Shown one piece after another: positions 30,937 through 43,307 of a stretch of DNA of 64,000 nucleotides. The first letter of the stretch is position 1; the number at the start of each line of letters is the position of its first letter. Source of the DNA: Chryseobacterium binzhouense (GTDB taxonomy: Bacteria; Bacteroidota; Bacteroidia; Flavobacteriales; Weeksellaceae); contig NZ_VKOG01000002.1 of NCBI RefSeq assembly GCF_007474545.1, positions 552,796-616,795 on the forward strand, given 5' to 3'. Below the pieces are notes generated by a model, which saw only the letters and a program-made list of their open reading frames with translations, was not told where the DNA came from and did no database searches. A program made the translations under genes and the position numbers.

Positions 30937-33900
30937 TTAGTTTAGATCTTCGAATTCTTTTTTAGAACCTACAATAACATTCTGATATTCTTTAAGACCC
31001 GTTCCTGCAGGAATTCTGTGTCCTACAATTACGTTTTCTTTAAGACCATTCAGTTCATCAACTTTACCAGCAACTGCTGCTTCGTTAAGAACTTTTGTTG
31101 TTTCCTGGAATGATGCTGCAGACATGAAAGATTTTGTCTGAAGAGCCGCTCTTGTAATACCCTGCAATACTGGTGTAGCGGTTGCAGGCAATGCATCTCT
31201 TACTTCAACCAAAGCCTGATCTTCACGCTTCAGTTTAGAGTTTTCGTCTCTCAACTCTCTTGCTGTAATCATCTGTCCTGGTTTGAAAACTTTAGAATCT
31301 CCTGCTTCAGTAACTACTTTAAGACCGAATACTCTGTTGTTTTCTTCAAGGAAGTCATATTTATGTTCAAGAGCTCCTTCAAGGAATTGAGTATCACCTC
31401 CATCAACGATAGATACTTTTGTCATCATCTGTCTTACAATGATTTCAAAGTGTTTGTCGTCAATTTTCACCCCCTGAAGACGGTAAACTTCCTGAATTTC
31501 ATTTACTAAATATTCCTGAACCGCAGTTGGACCTTTGATCTTCAAGATGTCATCCGGAGTAACTGAACCGTCAGAAAGTGGCGAACCAGCTCTCACGAAG
31601 TCATTTTCCTGAACAAGGATCTGATTTGATAATTTAACTAAATAAATTTTTCTCTCTCCGGTTTTAGCCTCAACGATCAATTCACGGTTACCTCTCTTGA
31701 TTTTCCCGTAAGAAACTACCCCATCAATTTCTGTAACAACCGCTGGGTTTGAAGGATTTCTTGCTTCAAATAATTCGGTAACTCTAGGAAGACCTCCGGT
31801 GATATCCCCTGCTTTTGCAGATTTTCTCGGGATCTTGATTAAGACTTTACCTGCCTTAATTTTTTCACCATCATTAACCATTAAGTGGGCTCCTACCGGT
31901 AAGTTGTACCCTTTTTGTTCAACTCCTTTAGAGTCTACTACTTTCAAGGTAGGTACCGCTTTCTTATTTCTAGATTCAGAGATTACTTTTTCTTCGAAAC
32001 CAGTTTGCTCGTCGATTTCCAATTGGAAAGAAACCCCCTGAATAATATCTTCGTACTCAACTTTACCTGCAGTTTCAGCAATAATAACGGCATTATAAGG
32101 ATCCCATCTACAGATCATATCTCCTTTGCTTACTTTATCTCCTGGTTTTACAGCCAAGATAGCACCATAAGGAATGTTGGCAACCATCAACGGAGTTCTT
32201 GCTTCGTTATCAGCAACCAATCTGAATTCTGTTGAACGGGAAACTACAACCTCAGCTGTATTACCGTTTTCATCTTCAGAAGTAATGGTTCTTACTTCAT
32301 CCATTTCAACGATACCGTCTCTTCTTGCAACAATTGAAGGGTTTTCTGAAACGTTACCTGCAGTACCTCCCTGGTGGAAGGTTCTCAACGTAAGCTGAGT
32401 TCCCGGTTCACCAATAGATTGTGCTGCAATTACACCTACCGCTTCACCCATGTGAATCATCTTACCTGTTGCTAAGTTTCTACCGTAACATTTCGCACAG
32501 ATACCTTTTTTAGTTTCACAAGTAAGTGGTGAACGTACTTCAACTGCTTCTAATCCTGCTTCTTCGATTTTCTTAGCCAGCTCCTCAGAAATTACCTGAT
32601 CAGCATTTGCAATCAACTCGTCAGTTTCAGGATCATAAATATTATGAAGAGATACTCTACCTAAGATTCTTTCAGAGATTCTTTCAACGATTTCGTCGTT
32701 TTTCTTCAATGCAGTAACTTCGGTTCCTCTTAAAGTTCCACAGTCTTCTTCTGTAACGATAACATCCTGTGCAACGTCTACCAGTCTTCTCGTTAAGTAA
32801 CCAGCATCGGCAGTTTTAAGAGCGGTATCCGCAAGACCTTTACGGGCACCGTGGGTAGAGATAAAGTATTCTAAGATTGAAAGACCTTCCTTAAAGTTTG
32901 CAAGGATCGGGTTTTCGATGATTTCCGCACCAGTAGAACCGGCTTTCTGCGGTTTTGCCATCAAACCTCTCATCCCTGATAACTGACGGATCTGTTCTTT
33001 AGAACCCCTCGCTCCTGAATCAAGCATCATGTATACAGAGTTGAAACCACCTTGGTCAACTTTCATTCTGCTCATGATCATTTCAGTTAATCCTGCATTG
33101 GTATTTGTCCAAACGTCAATTACCTGATTATAACGTTCTGTATCTGTAATAAGACCCATGTTATAGTTGGCTCTAATCTCGTCAACAGCTTCAATAGACT
33201 GTGCAATCATCTGCTTTTTCTCAACAGGAACTACGATGTCACCTAATGAGAAAGAAAGACCTCCTTTAAATGCATTTGAATAACCTAAATCTTTCATTGC
33301 ATCCAGGAACTTCACTGTTGTAGGGAAATCTGTATCAGCAAGGATTTTACCGATAACGTTTCTCAATGATTTCTTCGTTAAAAGCTCATTAATATATCCT
33401 ACTTGCTTAGGTACAATCTGGTTGAATAAAATTCTACCTACAGAAGTTTCGATCAATCTTGTAACGATTTCTCCGTTTTCTTTGATCGGAAGTCTACATC
33501 TTACTTTAGCATTTAAAGATACTCTTCCTTCAGCATAAGCGATTTCCGCTTCTTCAGGAGAATAGAATGCAAGACCCTCTCCTTTTACTTTCATATCTTC
33601 TGTAGAGCTTAATTCTTTGGTCATGAAATAAAGACCAAGAACCATGTCCTGAGAAGGTACCGTAATTGGAGAACCGTTTGCCGGGTTTAAGATATTCTGA
33701 GAACCTAACATCAATAACTGAGCTTCAAGGATCGCTTCAGGACCTAATGGTAAGTGTACCGCCATCTGGTCACCATCGAAATCGGCGTTGAATGCTGTTG
33801 TTACCAACGGGTGTAGCTGGATTGCCTTACCTTCGATCATCTTAGGTTGGAATGCCTGAATACCCAGTCTGTGAAGCGTAGGTGCTCTGTTCAATAGAAC

Positions 33901-35202
33901 AGGGTGACCTTTCATCACATTTTCCAGGATATCATATACTACTGGTTCTTTTCTATCAATAATTCTCTTTGCAGATTTTACTGTTTTTACAATCCCTCTT
34001 TCAATCAGTTTTCTGATGATGAACGGTTTGTAAAGTTCAGCTGCCATATCCTTAGGAATACCACACTCGTGAAGCTGTAAGTTTGGACCTACAACAATTA
34101 CCGAACGCGCAGAATAATCTACCCTTTTTCCTAGTAAGTTCTGACGGAAACGACCCTGCTTACCTTTCAATGAATCTGAAAGTGATTTCAATGGTCTGTT
34201 TGATTCAGATTTTACAGCTGAAGATTTTCTTGTATTATCGAACAATGAATCTACTGATTCCTGAAGCATACGCTTCTCGTTTCTCAAGATTACTTCCGGA
34301 GCTTTGATCTCCAATAATCTTTTCAAACGGTTATTTCTGATAATTACCCTTCTGTAAAGGTCATTCAAATCGGAAGTTGCAAAACGTCCACCATCCAACG
34401 GAACCAATGGTCTTAATTCTGGTGGTATTACAGGAAGCACACGCATAATCATCCACTCTGGTCTGTTGATCATTCTTGTATTAGCACCTCTTAATGCTTC
34501 TACAACATTCAATCTTTTCAGAGCTTCTGTTCTTCTTTGTTTTGAACCTTCGTTGTGAGCTTTGTGTCTCAAGTCGAAAGACAAGGCATCAAGATCAATT
34601 CTTTTTAACAATTCTTCAACCGCTTCGGCACCCATCTTAGCAATGAATTTGTTCGGATCAGAATCATCAAGATATTGATTTTCGATCGGAAGAGTTTCCA
34701 TAATATCAAGGTATTCTTCCTCAGTAAGGAACTCCATGTGATCGAAATCTGAACCGTCTAATTTTTTAGCAATACCTTGTTGGATCACTACATATCTTTC
34801 GTAGTAGATGATCATATCCAATTTCTTGGAAGGAATTCCTAAAAGGTAACCGATTTTGTTTGGCAACGAACGGAAATACCAGATGTGAGCAATTGGAACT
34901 ACCAGATTGATATGCCCGATTCTCTCTCTACGTACTTTTTTCTCCGTAACTTCTACACCACAACGGTCACAAACGATCCCTTTATAACGAATTCTCTTGT
35001 ATTTACCACAAGCACATTCGTAATCTTTGATAGGACCAAAGATTTTTTCACAGAACAAACCGTCTCTTTCAGGCTTGTGGGTTCTGTAGTTAATAGTTTC
35101 CGGTTTAAGAACCTCCCCTCTTGAATCCTGAAGTATGGACTCCGGTGAAGCTAAACCGATGGTTATTTTATTAAATCTACTTGATTTATTTTTATTTGAC
35201 AT
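30937..35202 (-). CDS. rpoC: RNA polymerase beta' subunit
   Basis: The 1421-residue subunit carries the catalytic magnesium site [15 protein letters not shown]. The N-terminal zinc site is [19 protein letters not shown] and a second zinc site is formed by CGTLRGTE plus [19 protein letters not shown]. The bridge and trigger regions are intact ([29 protein letters not shown]). Length is normal for Flavobacteriia. It follows rpoB by 84 bases of repeated words. Confidence 0.99.
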   Translation of the reverse strand: MSNKNKSSRFNKITIGLASPESILQDSRGEVLKPETINYRTHKPERDGLFCEKIFGPIKDYECACGKYKRIRYKGIVCDRCGVEVTEKKVRRERIGHINLVVPIAHIWYFRSLPNKIGYLLGIPSKKLDMIIYYERYVVIQQGIAKKLDGSDFDHMEFLTEEEYLDIMETLPIENQYLDDSDPNKFIAKMGAEAVEELLKRIDLDALSFDLRHKAHNEGSKQRRTEALKRLNVVEALRGANTRMINRPEWMIMRVLPVIPPELRPLVPLDGGRFATSDLNDLYRRVIIRNNRLKRLLEIKAPEVILRNEKRMLQESVDSLFDNTRKSSAVKSESNRPLKSLSDSLKGKQGRFRQNLLGKRVDYSARSVIVVGPNLQLHECGIPKDMAAELYKPFIIRKLIERGIVKTVKSAKRIIDRKEPVVYDILENVMKGHPVLLNRAPTLHRLGIQAFQPKMIEGKAIQLHPLVTTAFNADFDGDQMAVHLPLGPEAILEAQLLMLGSQNILNPANGSPITVPSQDMVLGLYFMTKELSSTEDMKVKGEGLAFYSPEEAEIAYAEGRVSLNAKVRCRLPIKENGEIVTRLIETSVGRILFNQIVPKQVGYINELLTKKSLRNVIGKILADTDFPTTVKFLDAMKDLGYSNAFKGGLSFSLGDIVVPVEKKQMIAQSIEAVDEIRANYNMGLITDTERYNQVIDVWTNTNAGLTEMIMSRMKVDQGGFNSVYMMLDSGARGSKEQIRQLSGMRGLMAKPQKAGSTGAEIIENPILANFKEGLSILEYFISTHGARKGLADTALKTADAGYLTRRLVDVAQDVIVTEEDCGTLRGTEVTALKKNDEIVERISERILGRVSLHNIYDPETDELIANADQVISEELAKKIEEAGLEAVEVRSPLTCETKKGICAKCYGRNLATGKMIHMGEAVGVIAAQSIGEPGTQLTLRTFHQGGTAGNVSENPSIVARRDGIVEMDEVRTITSEDENGNTAEVVVSRSTEFRLVADNEARTPLMVANIPYGAILAVKPGDKVSKGDMICRWDPYNAVIIAETAGKVEYEDIIQGVSFQLEIDEQTGFEEKVISESRNKKAVPTLKVVDSKGVEQKGYNLPVGAHLMVNDGEKIKAGKVLIKIPRKSAKAGDITGGLPRVTELFEARNPSNPAVVTEIDGVVSYGKIKRGNRELIVEAKTGERKIYLVKLSNQILVQENDFVRAGSPLSDGSVTPDDILKIKGPTAVQEYLVNEIQEVYRLQGVKIDDKHFEIIVRQMMTKVSIVDGGDTQFLEGALEHKYDFLEENNRVFGLKVVTEAGDSKVFKPGQMITARELRDENSKLKREDQALVEVRDALPATATPVLQGITRAALQTKSFMSAASFQETTKVLNEAAVAGKVDELNGLKENVIVGHRIPAGTGLKEYQNVIVGSKKEFEDLN

Positions 35203-35206
35203 TTGT

Positions 35207-35284
35207 TAGATTTTAAATTTTAGATTTTAGATTTTAGATTAATTTCTGAATGTCTCCATTCAGCATTTATAATTTAAAATTTAA
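35207..35284. repeat. Word repeat between rpoB and rpoC
   Basis: Tandem words AGATTTTAAATTTTAGATTT and the complementary AATTTAAAATTTAAAATT surround a short core (TCTCCATTCAGC). It is one more AT-word inverted repeat, here inside an essential operon, where a hairpin could adjust the ratio of the two subunits. Confidence 0.6.
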
Positions 35285-35286
35285 AA

Positions 35287-38200
35287 TTATTCCTCTAGTC
35301 TTACGTCTAATCCAAGACCTTGTAACTCATGCAGCAATACATTGAAAGATTCCGGAATACCAGGTTCTGGCATTGCTTCACCTTTTGCAATCGCTTCATA
35401 AGTTTTTGCTCTACCAATCACGTCATCCGACTTCACAGTAAGAATCTCTCTAAGGATATTGGATGCTCCGAATGCTTCAAGAGCCCAAACCTCCATCTCT
35501 CCAAATCTCTGACCACCAAATTGAGCTTTACCTCCTAATGGCTGCTGAGTAATTAATGAATAAGGACCGATAGAACGTGCGTGCATCTTATCATCAACCA
35601 TGTGACCCAGTTTCAGCATGTAGATTACACCCACTGTAGCAGCCTGTGTAAATCTTTCTCCTGTACCACCGTCATAAAGGTAAGTGTGACCAAATTTAGG
35701 AAGACCTGCTTTATCAGTATATTCTGTAATCTGATCAAGAGTAGCACCATCAAAGATCGGTGTAGCGAACTTCATTCCTAATTTCTGACCAGCCCATCCT
35801 AAAACTGTTTCGTAGATCTGACCGATGTTCATACGCGAAGGTACCCCAAGTGGATTCAATACGATATCTACCGGTGTTCCGTCTTCCAAGAAAGGCATAT
35901 CTTCTTCACGAACGATTCTTGATACGATACCTTTGTTACCGTGACGTCCTGCCATTTTATCTCCTACGTTCAGTTTACGTTTTTTAGCAATATAAACTTT
36001 AGCCAACTTCATGATCCCTGCAGGAAGCTCGTCTCCGATAGAAATTGCAAATTTCTCACGGTTTTTAACTCCCTGGATATCGTTGTACTTGATTTTATAA
36101 TTGTGAATCAACTGTTTGATCAATTCATTCTTATCAGCATCAACCGTCCAGTCTGCACCGCTTACGTTTACATAATCTTCAACTGAAGTCAATAACTTAT
36201 GAGTGAATTTCACCCCTTTACCGATAATTTCTTCATCTAAGTCATTAGTAACTCCCTGAGAAGTTTTACCGCTAACTAAAGTATTCAATTTTTCGATTAA
36301 AGTATTTCTCAACTCGTCAAACTTAGCTTTGTAAGTATTTTCAATCTCTTCAAGCTTAAGTTTTTCTTCAGTTCTTTTCTTTTTATCCTTAATGTTTCTA
36401 GAGAACAATTTTTTGTTGATTACAACACCTCTTAATGAAGAATCTGCTTTCAATGAAGCATCTTTTACATCACCGGCTTTGTCACCAAAAATGGCTCTCA
36501 AAAGTTTTTCTTCAGGAGTAGGGTCAGATTCACCTTTTGGAGTGATTTTACCAATCATGATATCTCCAGGCTTCACTTCAGCACCAATTCTGATCATACC
36601 GTTCTCGTCAAGATCTTTTGTAGCTTCTTCAGAAACGTTCGGAATATCTGCTGTCAATTCTTCCATACCTAATTTGGTATCACGAACTTCCAAAGAATAT
36701 TCATCTACGTGGATCGAAGTAAACCAGTCTTCACGTACAACTTTTTCGTTGATTACGATTGCATCCTCGAAGTTATAACCCTTCCAAGGCATGAACGCAA
36801 CTACCAAGTTTCTACCAAGAGCCAATTCTCCTTTTTCAGTAGCATAACCGTCGCAAAGCACCTGTCCTTTTTCTACTACATCACCTACTCTTACGTTTGG
36901 TCTTAAAGTAATGGTCGTACTTTGATTGGTTTTTCTAAACTTAGTTAAGTTATATGTTTTTGTAGCGGATTCGAAAGACACTAAATCTTCGTCTTCGCTT
37001 CTTTCATATTTAATAATAATCTTATCTGCATCTACATACTCTACAGTACCTCTTCCTTCTGCATTGATCAAGATTCTTGAATCTTTAGCAACCTGCTGTT
37101 CCAGACCTGTACCTACAATCGGAGCCTGTGGCTTCAACAAAGGAACTGCCTGACGCATCATGTTCGATCCCATCAATGCACGGTTTGCATCATCATGTTC
37201 CAAGAAAGGAATTAATGAAGCAGAAATACCAGAGATCTGGTTCGGAGCAACATCTATTAAGTTAACTTCAGAAGGTTCAACAACCGGATAATCACCGTCA
37301 AGACGGGCAATAATTCTGTCTGTTTCAAAACCACCATTATCATTCAACTCAACATTCGCCTGAGCGATTACTTTATCTTCTTCATCTTCTGCATTTAAGT
37401 AAATCGGATCTGCATTCAAATCAACTTTACCATCTGCTACCTTTCTGTACGGAGTTTCGATGAAACCTAAAGTATTGATTTTAGCATAGATACCTAAAGA
37501 TGAAATCAAACCAATGTTTGGTCCTTCCGGAGTTTCAATAGGGCAAATTCTTCCGTAGTGTGTATGGTGAACGTCACGAACCTCGAAACCTGCTCTTTCT
37601 CTTGATAAACCACCAGGTCCTAGTGCAGAAAGTCTACGCTTATGCGTGATCTCTGACAATGGGTTGGTCTGGTCCATGAACTGAGAAAGCTGGTTGGTAC
37701 CAAAGAATGAATTAATAACTGATGTTAAAGTTTTAGCATTAACAAGATCAAGAGGAGTAAAGATTTCGTTATCTCTAACGTTCATTCTTTCCTTGATTGT
37801 TCTTGCAATTCTTGAAAGACCTACCCCAAACTGTCCTGCCAACTGCTCACCAACGGTTTTAATTCTTCTGTTTGATAAGTGGTCGATATCATCAACCTCA
37901 GCTTTAGAATTTACCAATTCGATTAAGTGTCTTACAATCGCAATGATATCTTCTTTTGTAAGAACTTCAGTTGTGGTAGGAATGTTAAGACCTAACTTTT
38001 TGTTTAGTCTGTAACGTCCAACTTCACCTAATGAATATCTTTGCTCAGAGAAGAATAATTTTTCGATAATTCCTCTTGCAGTTTCCTCATCTGGCGGATC
38101 TGCATTTCTTAACTGACGGTAAATATATTCTACCGCTTCTTTTTCAGAGTTGGTAGGGTCTTTTTGTAAAGTATTCTGAATAATAGAGAATTCGTTTGAA

Positions 38201-39108
38201 TTTTCTTTGTGAATCAAAATAGATTTCACACCAGCATCCAAAATAAGATCTAAATGTTCTTTTTCAAGAATCGTTTCTCTGTCTAAGATGATTTCGTTTC
38301 TTTCGATAGAAACAACTTCACCGGTATCTTCGTCTACGAAATCTTCAAACCAAGTGTTCAAAACTCTCGCAGCCAATGTTCTTCCTTCTACTTTTTTAAG
38401 CGCAGCTTTAGAAACCTTCACTTCTTCTGCAAGGTCGAAGATCTGAAGAATGTCTTTATCAGATTCAAAACCGATTGCTCTTAATAGTGTAGTTAAAGGT
38501 AATTTTTTCTTACGGTCGATATAAGCGTACATTACGCTGTTGATATCGGTTGTAAATTCCATCCAAGATCCTTTGAAAGGAATAATTCTTGAATAGTATA
38601 GTTTGGTTCCGTTTGCGTGATAAGTCTGTCCGAAGAATACACCCGGAGATCTGTGTAACTGAGTTACAATAACACGCTCTGCTCCATTAATGATAAATGA
38701 ACCAGAAGGAGTCATATAAGGTACCGGACCTAAATAAACATCCTGTACAACTGTCTGAAAATCTTCATGTTCAGGATCTGTACAGTACAATTTAAGTCTT
38801 GCTTTAAGAGGAACGGAGTACGTTAAACCTCTTTCCACACATTCGTCGATCGAATAACGCGGAGAATCTACCAGATAATCTAAGAATTCCAATACGAATT
38901 GGTTTCTGGAATCGGTAATTGGAAAGTTTTCCTGGAAGGTTTTGTGCAAACCTTCTTTCTTTCTGTCTTCAGGAAGTGTGTCTAACTGGAAAAACTCTCT
39001 AAATGACTCTAATTGGATGTCCAAGAAGTCAGGAGTGATAATCTTTCCTTTAGCCGAAGAGAAATTAATTCTCTCTACTCCCTTAGTTGTTGATGTTGTT
39101 TTACTCAT
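35287..39108 (-). CDS. rpoB: RNA polymerase beta subunit
   Basis: The 1273-residue subunit has all conserved regions. In the rifampicin pocket the segment [18 protein letters not shown] is followed by LSALGPGG, i.e. the residues at the usual resistance positions (Q513, D516, H526, R529, S531, L533 in E. coli numbering) are of the susceptible type. The C-terminal [18 protein letters not shown] is intact. A promoter and a leader of about 320 nt lie upstream, behind the terminator of the secreted-protein cluster, so rpoBC is transcribed separately from rplKAJL. Confidence 0.99.
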   Translation of the reverse strand: MSKTTSTTKGVERINFSSAKGKIITPDFLDIQLESFREFFQLDTLPEDRKKEGLHKTFQENFPITDSRNQFVLEFLDYLVDSPRYSIDECVERGLTYSVPLKARLKLYCTDPEHEDFQTVVQDVYLGPVPYMTPSGSFIINGAERVIVTQLHRSPGVFFGQTYHANGTKLYYSRIIPFKGSWMEFTTDINSVMYAYIDRKKKLPLTTLLRAIGFESDKDILQIFDLAEEVKVSKAALKKVEGRTLAARVLNTWFEDFVDEDTGEVVSIERNEIILDRETILEKEHLDLILDAGVKSILIHKENSNEFSIIQNTLQKDPTNSEKEAVEYIYRQLRNADPPDEETARGIIEKLFFSEQRYSLGEVGRYRLNKKLGLNIPTTTEVLTKEDIIAIVRHLIELVNSKAEVDDIDHLSNRRIKTVGEQLAGQFGVGLSRIARTIKERMNVRDNEIFTPLDLVNAKTLTSVINSFFGTNQLSQFMDQTNPLSEITHKRRLSALGPGGLSRERAGFEVRDVHHTHYGRICPIETPEGPNIGLISSLGIYAKINTLGFIETPYRKVADGKVDLNADPIYLNAEDEEDKVIAQANVELNDNGGFETDRIIARLDGDYPVVEPSEVNLIDVAPNQISGISASLIPFLEHDDANRALMGSNMMRQAVPLLKPQAPIVGTGLEQQVAKDSRILINAEGRGTVEYVDADKIIIKYERSEDEDLVSFESATKTYNLTKFRKTNQSTTITLRPNVRVGDVVEKGQVLCDGYATEKGELALGRNLVVAFMPWKGYNFEDAIVINEKVVREDWFTSIHVDEYSLEVRDTKLGMEELTADIPNVSEEATKDLDENGMIRIGAEVKPGDIMIGKITPKGESDPTPEEKLLRAIFGDKAGDVKDASLKADSSLRGVVINKKLFSRNIKDKKKRTEEKLKLEEIENTYKAKFDELRNTLIEKLNTLVSGKTSQGVTNDLDEEIIGKGVKFTHKLLTSVEDYVNVSGADWTVDADKNELIKQLIHNYKIKYNDIQGVKNREKFAISIGDELPAGIMKLAKVYIAKKRKLNVGDKMAGRHGNKGIVSRIVREEDMPFLEDGTPVDIVLNPLGVPSRMNIGQIYETVLGWAGQKLGMKFATPIFDGATLDQITEYTDKAGLPKFGHTYLYDGGTGERFTQAATVGVIYMLKLGHMVDDKMHARSIGPYSLITQQPLGGKAQFGGQRFGEMEVWALEAFGASNILREILTVKSDDVIGRAKTYEAIAKGEAMPEPGIPESFNVLLHELQGLGLDVRLEE

Positions 39109-39466
39109 AAAACTTTTAAGAAAGGGTTAAAAAATATTTTGTTTTTATTAAAAAATATCAGAAAAAGCTTTGAAGAGAAAAGAGGCAAGAGAAAGACATT
39201 TGATGTTTGGCGCTATCAGAAGTGGTCTTTGTTCTTAATTCTTAATTCTAAATCTAATTCTAACTGCAACACTGGTATATCTTTTCACAGTGTAGTGCAA
39301 AATATTTTTATGATATCTTATGGGATTAAAATAACAGAATGAGTATAAAACACGAAAAGCTCTTTCAATTTACGAAAGAGTTGATTTTCAATATTTTATC
39401 GTATTATGTATAATTTAAGCGCCAAAAGAGACTGCAAATTTACATATTTTTTAGTTCTTAAACAAA
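39109..39466 (-). promoter_or_regulatory. Promoter and long leader of rpoBC
   Basis: On the minus strand TTTG (39463-39466), 20 nt, and TAAATTTG (39435-39442) form a near-consensus promoter, giving a leader of about 320 nt without a credible gene. In the leader TTTGGCGCT (39418-39426, plus strand AGCGCCAAA) can pair with its complement 200 nt further on (39206-39214), and a local hairpin joins 39360-39366 with 39374-39380. An imperfect word repeat (AATTCTTAATTCTAAATC) lies near 39237-39262. The leader may hold feedback control of RNA polymerase synthesis. Confidence 0.6.
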
Positions 39467-39468
39467 AA

Positions 39469-39491
39469 AACCACCTCAAAATGAAGTGGTT
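39469..39491 (-). terminator. Terminator of the secreted-protein cluster
   Basis: A 9-bp stem (39469-39477 with 39483-39491, one G-U pair) with a 5-nt loop is followed on the minus strand by TTTTTTTG. It lies 24 bases after the last gene of the cluster, and its T-run doubles as the -33 region of rpoBC. Confidence 0.88.
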
Positions 39492-39514
39492 AAAATTTAT
39501 CTGCTAAATTTTAT

Positions 39515-40048
39515 TTATGGTTTCCAGAACGACCAGACCGTACCATTGAAAACAGCCAACTGTTTATTAAAAGTATCATACACTATCATTCCCGGAGCAG
39601 GATTGATAATATTAAGATGAGGACTCGCTACTTTCGGTAAAACCATCGCTTTATTCGTATCTTCCAAAACTAAAATTCCGGGAGTGGAAGTGAGTGTTCC
39701 TATCGCAGATTTAGCAAGAGTATTTTCTGTTGCTGAATTTTGTATAAGTACACCATCTACACTTGTTAATGGATCTACTGTAGTACCTTGTGTATTAATA
39801 CTGAGATCCTTCCATGCAGCATTATATTTTACTTTCACCTTTTTATCAGTAAGATCATACACCATAGTCCCGTTTACTACGCCCGTAACTGCTGCTGTAG
39901 AAGTAACCCAAGGCAAAACCATTCCACGGTTTTCTGTTCCGAAATCCAGAGATACCGATGGTGATGCAACACTTGCTTTTCCAATTGCTACCTGAGAAAA
40001 AACAGATACCGAAAACAAAGCAAACAATATTGTGATTATATTTTTCAT
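39515..40048 (-). CDS. Secreted protein with two copies of a GMVLP...GMxVYD...W module
   Basis: The protein has 177 residues and a signal peptide (ending VFSQ). The mature part holds two similar modules: NRGMVLPWVTS to GTMVYDLTDKKVKVKYNAAW (about residues 40-85), and NKAMVLPKVAS to GMIVYDTFNKQLAVFNGTVW (about 130-175). The C-terminus of the 1054-residue neighbour has the same design. Such modules are common in secreted proteins of Chryseobacterium and recall phage tail-fibre parts. The function is unknown; a surface or adhesive role is inferred. It is the last gene of the cluster. Confidence 0.75.
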   Translation of the reverse strand: MKNIITILFALFSVSVFSQVAIGKASVASPSVSLDFGTENRGMVLPWVTSTAAVTGVVNGTMVYDLTDKKVKVKYNAAWKDLSINTQGTTVDPLTSVDGVLIQNSATENTLAKSAIGTLTSTPGILVLEDTNKAMVLPKVASPHLNIINPAPGMIVYDTFNKQLAVFNGTVWSFWKP

Positions 40049-40075
40049 TTTAAATTTCTTTTATTATTAATCTCT

Positions 40076-43000
40076 TTAATTAGTAGGACATGTCTGCGTA
40101 TTGAAACAAGCCCAGCCTGCAGGAGTACCCGTGGTATTTACCTGTAAACAATCTAGTGTTGTATTGTAAACCATCATTCCTTCTACCAAATCAGCAGCAG
40201 GTATTGCTGCAATCTGAGCAGTTGTTAATCTGTTTAACACAAAACCTTTAGTTTTAGATTCTAAAGCAGTCCACGCTCCTTTTCTTACCATCGGCCAATT
40301 ATTTCCAGACGCACTATTACCAGCTCTGTTTAGAGAAGTGATTCCGTGAGAAGTATCCAACACTGTTCCAGCGGTAACAGCCGGTCTGTAACAAACAGCC
40401 TGAGTATCTGTATCTGTAGCCGAATTATTAGTTGTATTAGTTTCTGTAATATTTGAAGGCGGCGTAATAGTTACAGTATTTACGAGATTTCCGTTAAATG
40501 AAAAAGGTATACTCACTACTACGGTATAAGTAACAGTTCCACCAACAGGCAGGTTAACAACATCATTAATTGCGCCTGTTTGCGTTCCGGTAACTGAAGT
40601 GGTAGCTCCGCCTGCAACAACTGCCGTATAACTAACATTCGCCGCCGGAATTCCTGAAGGCACAGGATCTGAAACGGTAGCACCCAAAACACCAAACGGA
40701 CCATTATTCCTCGCTACAATCGTATAAGTAGTGCTGGTTCCGGAAGAATAAGTGGTTACACCATTTGTTTTGGTCACCGCAAGATCAGAACTGAAAGTAA
40801 TTGGAGCTGTAACACAATGAGCACCATCATTGGCATTACTGCTCGGAGATCCGGAAATTAAAACTCTTTGTCCATTGGTGATATTAAACTGGTAAAAACC
40901 GCCTGCATTATCCGATCCATATAACTCACCTGTACTTGAGCCAAACATAGCTCCGAAAGATATCGCACCTGGCGCAGAACCTATTGGTGTTACAGCACCT
41001 GTTGCAGGATTAATAGAAACCAACTGCCCGTTAGTTGAATTTACAGTATATAATAATCCAGTTGTAACATTATAAGCCAAATCAGCAACATTAATACTTG
41101 CTGAAAGAGTGATCGTTGTTGCCGTCATAGTATTCAAATTGATACGGTAAATCTGATTATTATCTGAGTTTATTTTCACATAATAATTACCTAAATTATC
41201 AATCTCACCAGCATTGAAAGTTGCTACAGGCAGCCCTGTTACAGGACCTAAATTAATAGAAGTACCATCAGTATTAATGACTATAACATTATTTGAATTA
41301 AGAACCTGCATTCCATACAAACGTCCGTCTAATGGGTTTAATCCTATTGCATTATAATTTACAGAAGCCGTTCCTATTGCTGGATAAGTAAAAGGATTTG
41401 TCGTTGTATTCACATTGTATAAAGTAGCCGTCTGAGAAAGGTACATTGCTGTAGTACAGCCAAAAGCATTAGCACACTGAACGTCTTGTATTACAGAATT
41501 CTGCGCAGTTCCTATCCCTTGTCCGACGTCGCTTCCTATATCAGCAGCACCAGATGTATTAACCAAGTTCGGAACACCATTGGCATTTATCCCACCATTA
41601 GCTGTTGTATTAATACTTCCGTTAGCGTTTATCTGTGACAATGTAACATTTTCATCACCTTCTACTGCATCAAAACAACCGTCGTTATCAGAATCCAGAT
41701 CTAGATAATCTGGAGTTCCATCATTATCGGTATCACAAAGAGCAAGAGGTATAGAAATATTATCAAGACTCCAGTCATCCTGAATGGCATTCATTCTAAA
41801 TGCCAATGTTGCCGTAGCAGGTCCGGAATAAGGTATATTAATAGTGAAAGTCCGGGTTGTAAATCCTGTTTGTGAAGCTGTAGAAAATGGAGTAAAATCA
41901 CTCACGGCTCCATTTGCCATGGTTATCGTTACATTATTGGTTCCCACAGTTCTTACCGTACTGTTATTCAAAGTGGCATAAACAACATTGTTAAGCAGAA
42001 TATCAAGAGAAGCCGTACTTCCCGCTGAATTACCACCATCTTGAGCTCCAACAGTAAGTGTTAAAGCAATTACACCATCGTAAGGTTTATCTAAATTTGA
42101 TAATGATTGAGATAATGTTTGGTTTACAGCATTATCAGTAGTATTTTGAGATGTTCCGCCTGCAGCCACCCAGCCGCCACTGTTTGTCCAACCATTTAAA
42201 TTAGTAGTAAAAGTACCATTTGTTACCGTATTTGTTTCCGGGCATTCGACAGAGTCTAAAATACCGTCATTATCATCATCAAGATCTAGATCATTAGTTA
42301 TTCCGTCACCATCAGTATCAGCTTTTACAATTACACTTATAAATGCATTAGAAGATGCACTTGGAGAACTTACACCATTCAGTGTATAATTATCTTGTAT
42401 TGTATAAGGGATTGTAGCCATACCAACAAAACCAGCTACCGGAGTAAATGTTACTTGTCCGGTCGTCGTATTTACAGACCATGTTCCCTGAGTAGTAACA
42501 ACCGAGGTCTGCCCACCAGTAAATCTTACAGTATTGGCAACAACACTTCCGTCGGGATCAGTATCATTAGTTGCCACATTTATCGTCACAGGTGTATTCT
42601 GAAGAGTAGTTGCATTATCATTTACAGCAATAGGTACAGCATTGATAGCATTTGCCGTAACCGAAACATTTATTGATTCAAAGCTGGATGTAGATGCATT
42701 AGAGCCAGGATAAAAGGTTAGAGTTCTTGTAGTTGCAGATGCTATAAAACGAAGTCTTCTTGTAACCCAAGTGTTTCTAGTTGCTACAGTTTGTGTAATA
42801 TTTACTCTGGAGGCACCTTCTAATTGGTAAGCAAAGGCATCTATAAAAGTAGGACTATAAGCTGGTGCAGTTGCAGATAAAGTGTAGACCAAGACTTCAT
42901 ATTCTCTCCCAACTGTAAGACCAGACATTGTCACTCTTATGGCTTCCTCACCAGCAACAGTTCCTATATCTCTTAAAGTAATAAAGAAGTTATGATTGTT

Positions 43001-43240
43001 AGGAGGTACTGGTAAAGGGCTTAAGTTCCATGTGGCACCACCGCCTGTTGTTGTGTTAGTTGCAGCAGTAGTACGATTAGATACATCTGGTGTACCAGAA
43101 ACTGTAGTCCAATTCGCATTGGGCGTACAGTTGGAACAAAGAGTTGTACCTTCTGAAGAGGCTATGGTTTGTGACAAAAGCCACGAGTTCATAAAAAAAA
43201 TTAAAACTAGTAATGTCCTATAAAAATATTTATTTTCCAT
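40076..43240 (-). CDS. Large modular surface protein (Ig-like, type-3 repeat, propeller-like and DUF11 domains)
   Basis: The 1054-residue protein has a signal peptide (ending WLLSQ). In order: an N-terminal jelly-roll-like domain (about 25-195); an Ig/cadherin-like domain (NDNATTLQNTPVTINVATND to PYTIQDNY); two calcium-binding thrombospondin type-3-like strings (DTDGDGITNDLDLDDDNDG and DTDNDGTPDYLDLDSDNDG) around a second jelly-roll; a beta-propeller-like part (CTTAMYLSQTATLYNV onward); a DUF11 domain (SDLAVTKTNGVTTYSSG); and a C-terminal GFVLNR...GMMVYN...GWACF module also present in the next protein. I see no clear type-9 secretion signal at the end. It is probably a calcium-dependent adhesin or matrix protein. 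The two strings in the DNA are notably GC-richer than the rest. Confidence 0.82.
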   Translation of the reverse strand: MENKYFYRTLLVLIFFMNSWLLSQTIASSEGTTLCSNCTPNANWTTVSGTPDVSNRTTAATNTTTGGGATWNLSPLPVPPNNHNFFITLRDIGTVAGEEAIRVTMSGLTVGREYEVLVYTLSATAPAYSPTFIDAFAYQLEGASRVNITQTVATRNTWVTRRLRFIASATTRTLTFYPGSNASTSSFESINVSVTANAINAVPIAVNDNATTLQNTPVTINVATNDTDPDGSVVANTVRFTGGQTSVVTTQGTWSVNTTTGQVTFTPVAGFVGMATIPYTIQDNYTLNGVSSPSASSNAFISVIVKADTDGDGITNDLDLDDDNDGILDSVECPETNTVTNGTFTTNLNGWTNSGGWVAAGGTSQNTTDNAVNQTLSQSLSNLDKPYDGVIALTLTVGAQDGGNSAGSTASLDILLNNVVYATLNNSTVRTVGTNNVTITMANGAVSDFTPFSTASQTGFTTRTFTINIPYSGPATATLAFRMNAIQDDWSLDNISIPLALCDTDNDGTPDYLDLDSDNDGCFDAVEGDENVTLSQINANGSINTTANGGINANGVPNLVNTSGAADIGSDVGQGIGTAQNSVIQDVQCANAFGCTTAMYLSQTATLYNVNTTTNPFTYPAIGTASVNYNAIGLNPLDGRLYGMQVLNSNNVIVINTDGTSINLGPVTGLPVATFNAGEIDNLGNYYVKINSDNNQIYRINLNTMTATTITLSASINVADLAYNVTTGLLYTVNSTNGQLVSINPATGAVTPIGSAPGAISFGAMFGSSTGELYGSDNAGGFYQFNITNGQRVLISGSPSSNANDGAHCVTAPITFSSDLAVTKTNGVTTYSSGTSTTYTIVARNNGPFGVLGATVSDPVPSGIPAANVSYTAVVAGGATTSVTGTQTGAINDVVNLPVGGTVTYTVVVSIPFSFNGNLVNTVTITPPSNITETNTTNNSATDTDTQAVCYRPAVTAGTVLDTSHGITSLNRAGNSASGNNWPMVRKGAWTALESKTKGFVLNRLTTAQIAAIPAADLVEGMMVYNTTLDCLQVNTTGTPAGWACFNTQTCPTN

Positions 43241-43307
43241 ATATGCTTAAAAGTATTAGAACACCTCATAAATATGAGGTATAAATTATAATATAAAAAT
43301 TCTACAT

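Noticed and set aside
35207-35284. Promoter of rpoC in the rpoB-rpoC gap
   Set aside because: The gap is made of tandem AT words; no TTTG and TAnnTTTG pair at proper distance is visible.
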